A stretch of 64,000 bases of DNA. Source: Mycobacterium sp. 1100029.7 (GTDB lineage Bacteria; Actinomycetota; Actinomycetes; Mycobacteriales; Mycobacteriaceae). The stretch covers positions 1 to 64,000 of the forward strand of contig NZ_LZSC01000057.1 of assembly GCF_001665235.1 (NCBI RefSeq), in the 5' to 3' direction. The translations under genes were made by a program, and so were the position numbers. Positions 63,105 through 64,000 of this stretch are shown here, one piece after another; the first letter of the stretch is position 1, and every line of letters starts with the position of its first letter. The notes beneath the pieces are model-generated. The model worked only from the letters and a program-made list of their open reading frames with translations, searched no databases and was not told where the DNA came from.

Positions 63105-63755
63105 ATGAGCGGCACACGGGCCGACGGCGCCGGCGACGTCGCCGTGATCATCGCCGTCAAGCGGTTGGCCGCGGCCAAGACCAGACTGGCGCCGGTGTTC
63201 TCCGCGCGAACCCGCGAGACCGTGGTGCTGGCGATGTTGGTGGACACCGTGACCGCCGCCGCGGGAGTGGGATCGGTGGGCTCGATCACCGTCGTCACCC
63301 CGGATGACGCCGCGGCGGCCGCCGCCCGCGGACTCGGGGCGCAGGTGCTGGCCGACCCGACGCCGGTGGGCCATGACGATCCGCTGAACCACGCGATCGC
63401 CTCCGCCGAACGGCATCTGGCGGAGTCGTTTTCCAATATCGTTGCGCTGCAAGGTGATTTGCCGGCGTTGCAGACCCAGGAGCTGGCCGACGCGATCGCT
63501 GCCGCACGGGCGCACCGGCGCAGTTTCGTTGCCGATCGGCTGGCGACCGGAACCGCGGCGCTGTGCGCTTTCGGCACCGCGCTGGATCCGCGGTTCGGGG
63601 CGGATTCAGCCGCACGCCATCGTCGTTCGGGTGCGATCGAGCTGACCGGCCCGTGGCCGGGCCTGCGTTGCGATGTCGATACGCCCGCCGACTTGGCGGC
63701 CGCACGCCGTCTCGGTGTCGGAGCGGCAACCGCCCGGGCCGTCGCGCAGCACTGA
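63105..63755 (+). CDS. fbiD: Phosphoenolpyruvate guanylyltransferase for F420 synthesis (FbiD/CofC)
   Basis: 216 residues from ATG 63105; open frame upstream is shadow of gpsA. The nucleotidyltransferase start IIAVKRLAAAKTRLAP, the metal site ALQGDLPALQ and the C-terminal CDVDTPADLAAARRLG are the CofC/FbiD pattern. In mycobacteria FbiD activates phosphoenolpyruvate with GTP to start coenzyme F420 assembly. It precedes ppk, as in M. tuberculosis. Confidence 0.93.
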   Translation: MSGTRADGAGDVAVIIAVKRLAAAKTRLAPVFSARTRETVVLAMLVDTVTAAAGVGSVGSITVVTPDDAAAAAARGLGAQVLADPTPVGHDDPLNHAIASAERHLAESFSNIVALQGDLPALQTQELADAIAAARAHRRSFVADRLATGTAALCAFGTALDPRFGADSAARHRRSGAIELTGPWPGLRCDVDTPADLAAARRLGVGAATARAVAQH

Positions 63756-63845
63756 GGAGAAGTGTCGTGGCAAATCTGTATGAGGGATGAACGCCGCGCC
63801 AACGGACAATGGATCTCTACCGTGCGCTAGCAGCACCAGCGGGTG

Positions 63846-64000
63846 ATGCGCCATGATTCCAGGGTGACCGAAATCGAAGCTGAAGCACGGCTTGACGAAA
63901 CTGTGTGGCAACCGTCCGACAGTGCCGTGGGTGCGCCCCCCGCGACGACGCCCGCCGCCATCGACGACCCGCTACCCGAGGATCGTTACCTTAACCGGGA
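63846..64000 (+). CDS. ppk: Polyphosphate kinase, N-terminal fragment (3' end outside window)
   Basis: The first 51 codons of a gene that leaves the window. ATG 63846 gives MRHDSRVTEIE, which lines up with the M. tuberculosis Ppk1 start as I remember it, and the fragment ends in LPEDRYLNR, the start of the conserved Ppk N-terminal domain. GTG 63864 is an alternative start. Ppk1 makes polyphosphate from ATP. The position after fbiD supports the call. Confidence 0.88.
   Translation, partial: MRHDSRVTEIEAEARLDETVWQPSDSAVGAPPATTPAAIDDPLPEDRYLNR

Overview
The window is chromosomal DNA from a slow-growing, PDIM-type Mycobacterium. The evidence is the high GC content, PPE-SVP proteins, MIRU-type intercistronic repeats, and a gene order that runs parallel to the M. 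tuberculosis segment from ppsB (Rv2932) to ppk (Rv2984). It is not the M. tuberculosis complex arrangement: several blocks found there are absent (fadD28/mmpL7/lppX after mas, purU, the IS element near thiL), and two blocks not found there are present. I do not assign a species.

Layout. (1) 1-28636 is the right half of the phthiocerol dimycocerosate (PDIM) locus: the C-terminal part of ppsB, then ppsC, ppsD, ppsE, drrA, drrB, drrC and papA5, all on the + strand and mostly overlapping or abutting, with mas facing them tail to tail. The Pps line extends a long fatty acyl chain to phthiocerol/phthiodiolone, Mas makes mycocerosic acids, PapA5 esterifies them, and DrrABC helps export the product. 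(2) 28964-30130 is an Rv2963-like permease, divergent from mas. (3) 30163-37280 is a leftward metal-acquisition island: leader peptide?, PPE, PPE, DUF732, a metal-binding lipoprotein, its ATPase, two permeases and a Fur-family regulator. Zur-like palindromes lie ahead of the PPE pair and ahead of the lipoprotein gene. (4) 37459-52267 is conserved chromosome: a trans-acting enoyl reductase gene coupled to coaD, rsmD, pyruvate carboxylase, VKOR and DsbA-like genes, lipN, two aldo-keto reductases, a secreted HNH nuclease, recG and a DAK/FakA-like gene. Two MIRU repeats bridge pyc-rsmD and recG-HNH. (5) 52472-52666 is rpmB. (6) 52676-58175 is a redox/sulfotransferase block (three SDRs, a SnoaL-like protein, a sulfotransferase, a DUF1214-type protein) between rpmB and ung. 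(7) 58297-64000 is conserved chromosome again: ung, thiL, a DUF3515 protein, ddlA, gpsA, fbiD and the first codons of ppk.

Links between regions. PpsD has no enoyl reductase domain, and the trans-acting enoyl reductase expected to serve it is encoded about 23 kb away, fused by a GTGA overlap to the housekeeping gene coaD. The metal island is the strongest candidate for a little-described system: it puts putative outer-membrane PPE proteins, a secreted small protein, an inner-membrane metal importer and its regulator in one co-directional unit.
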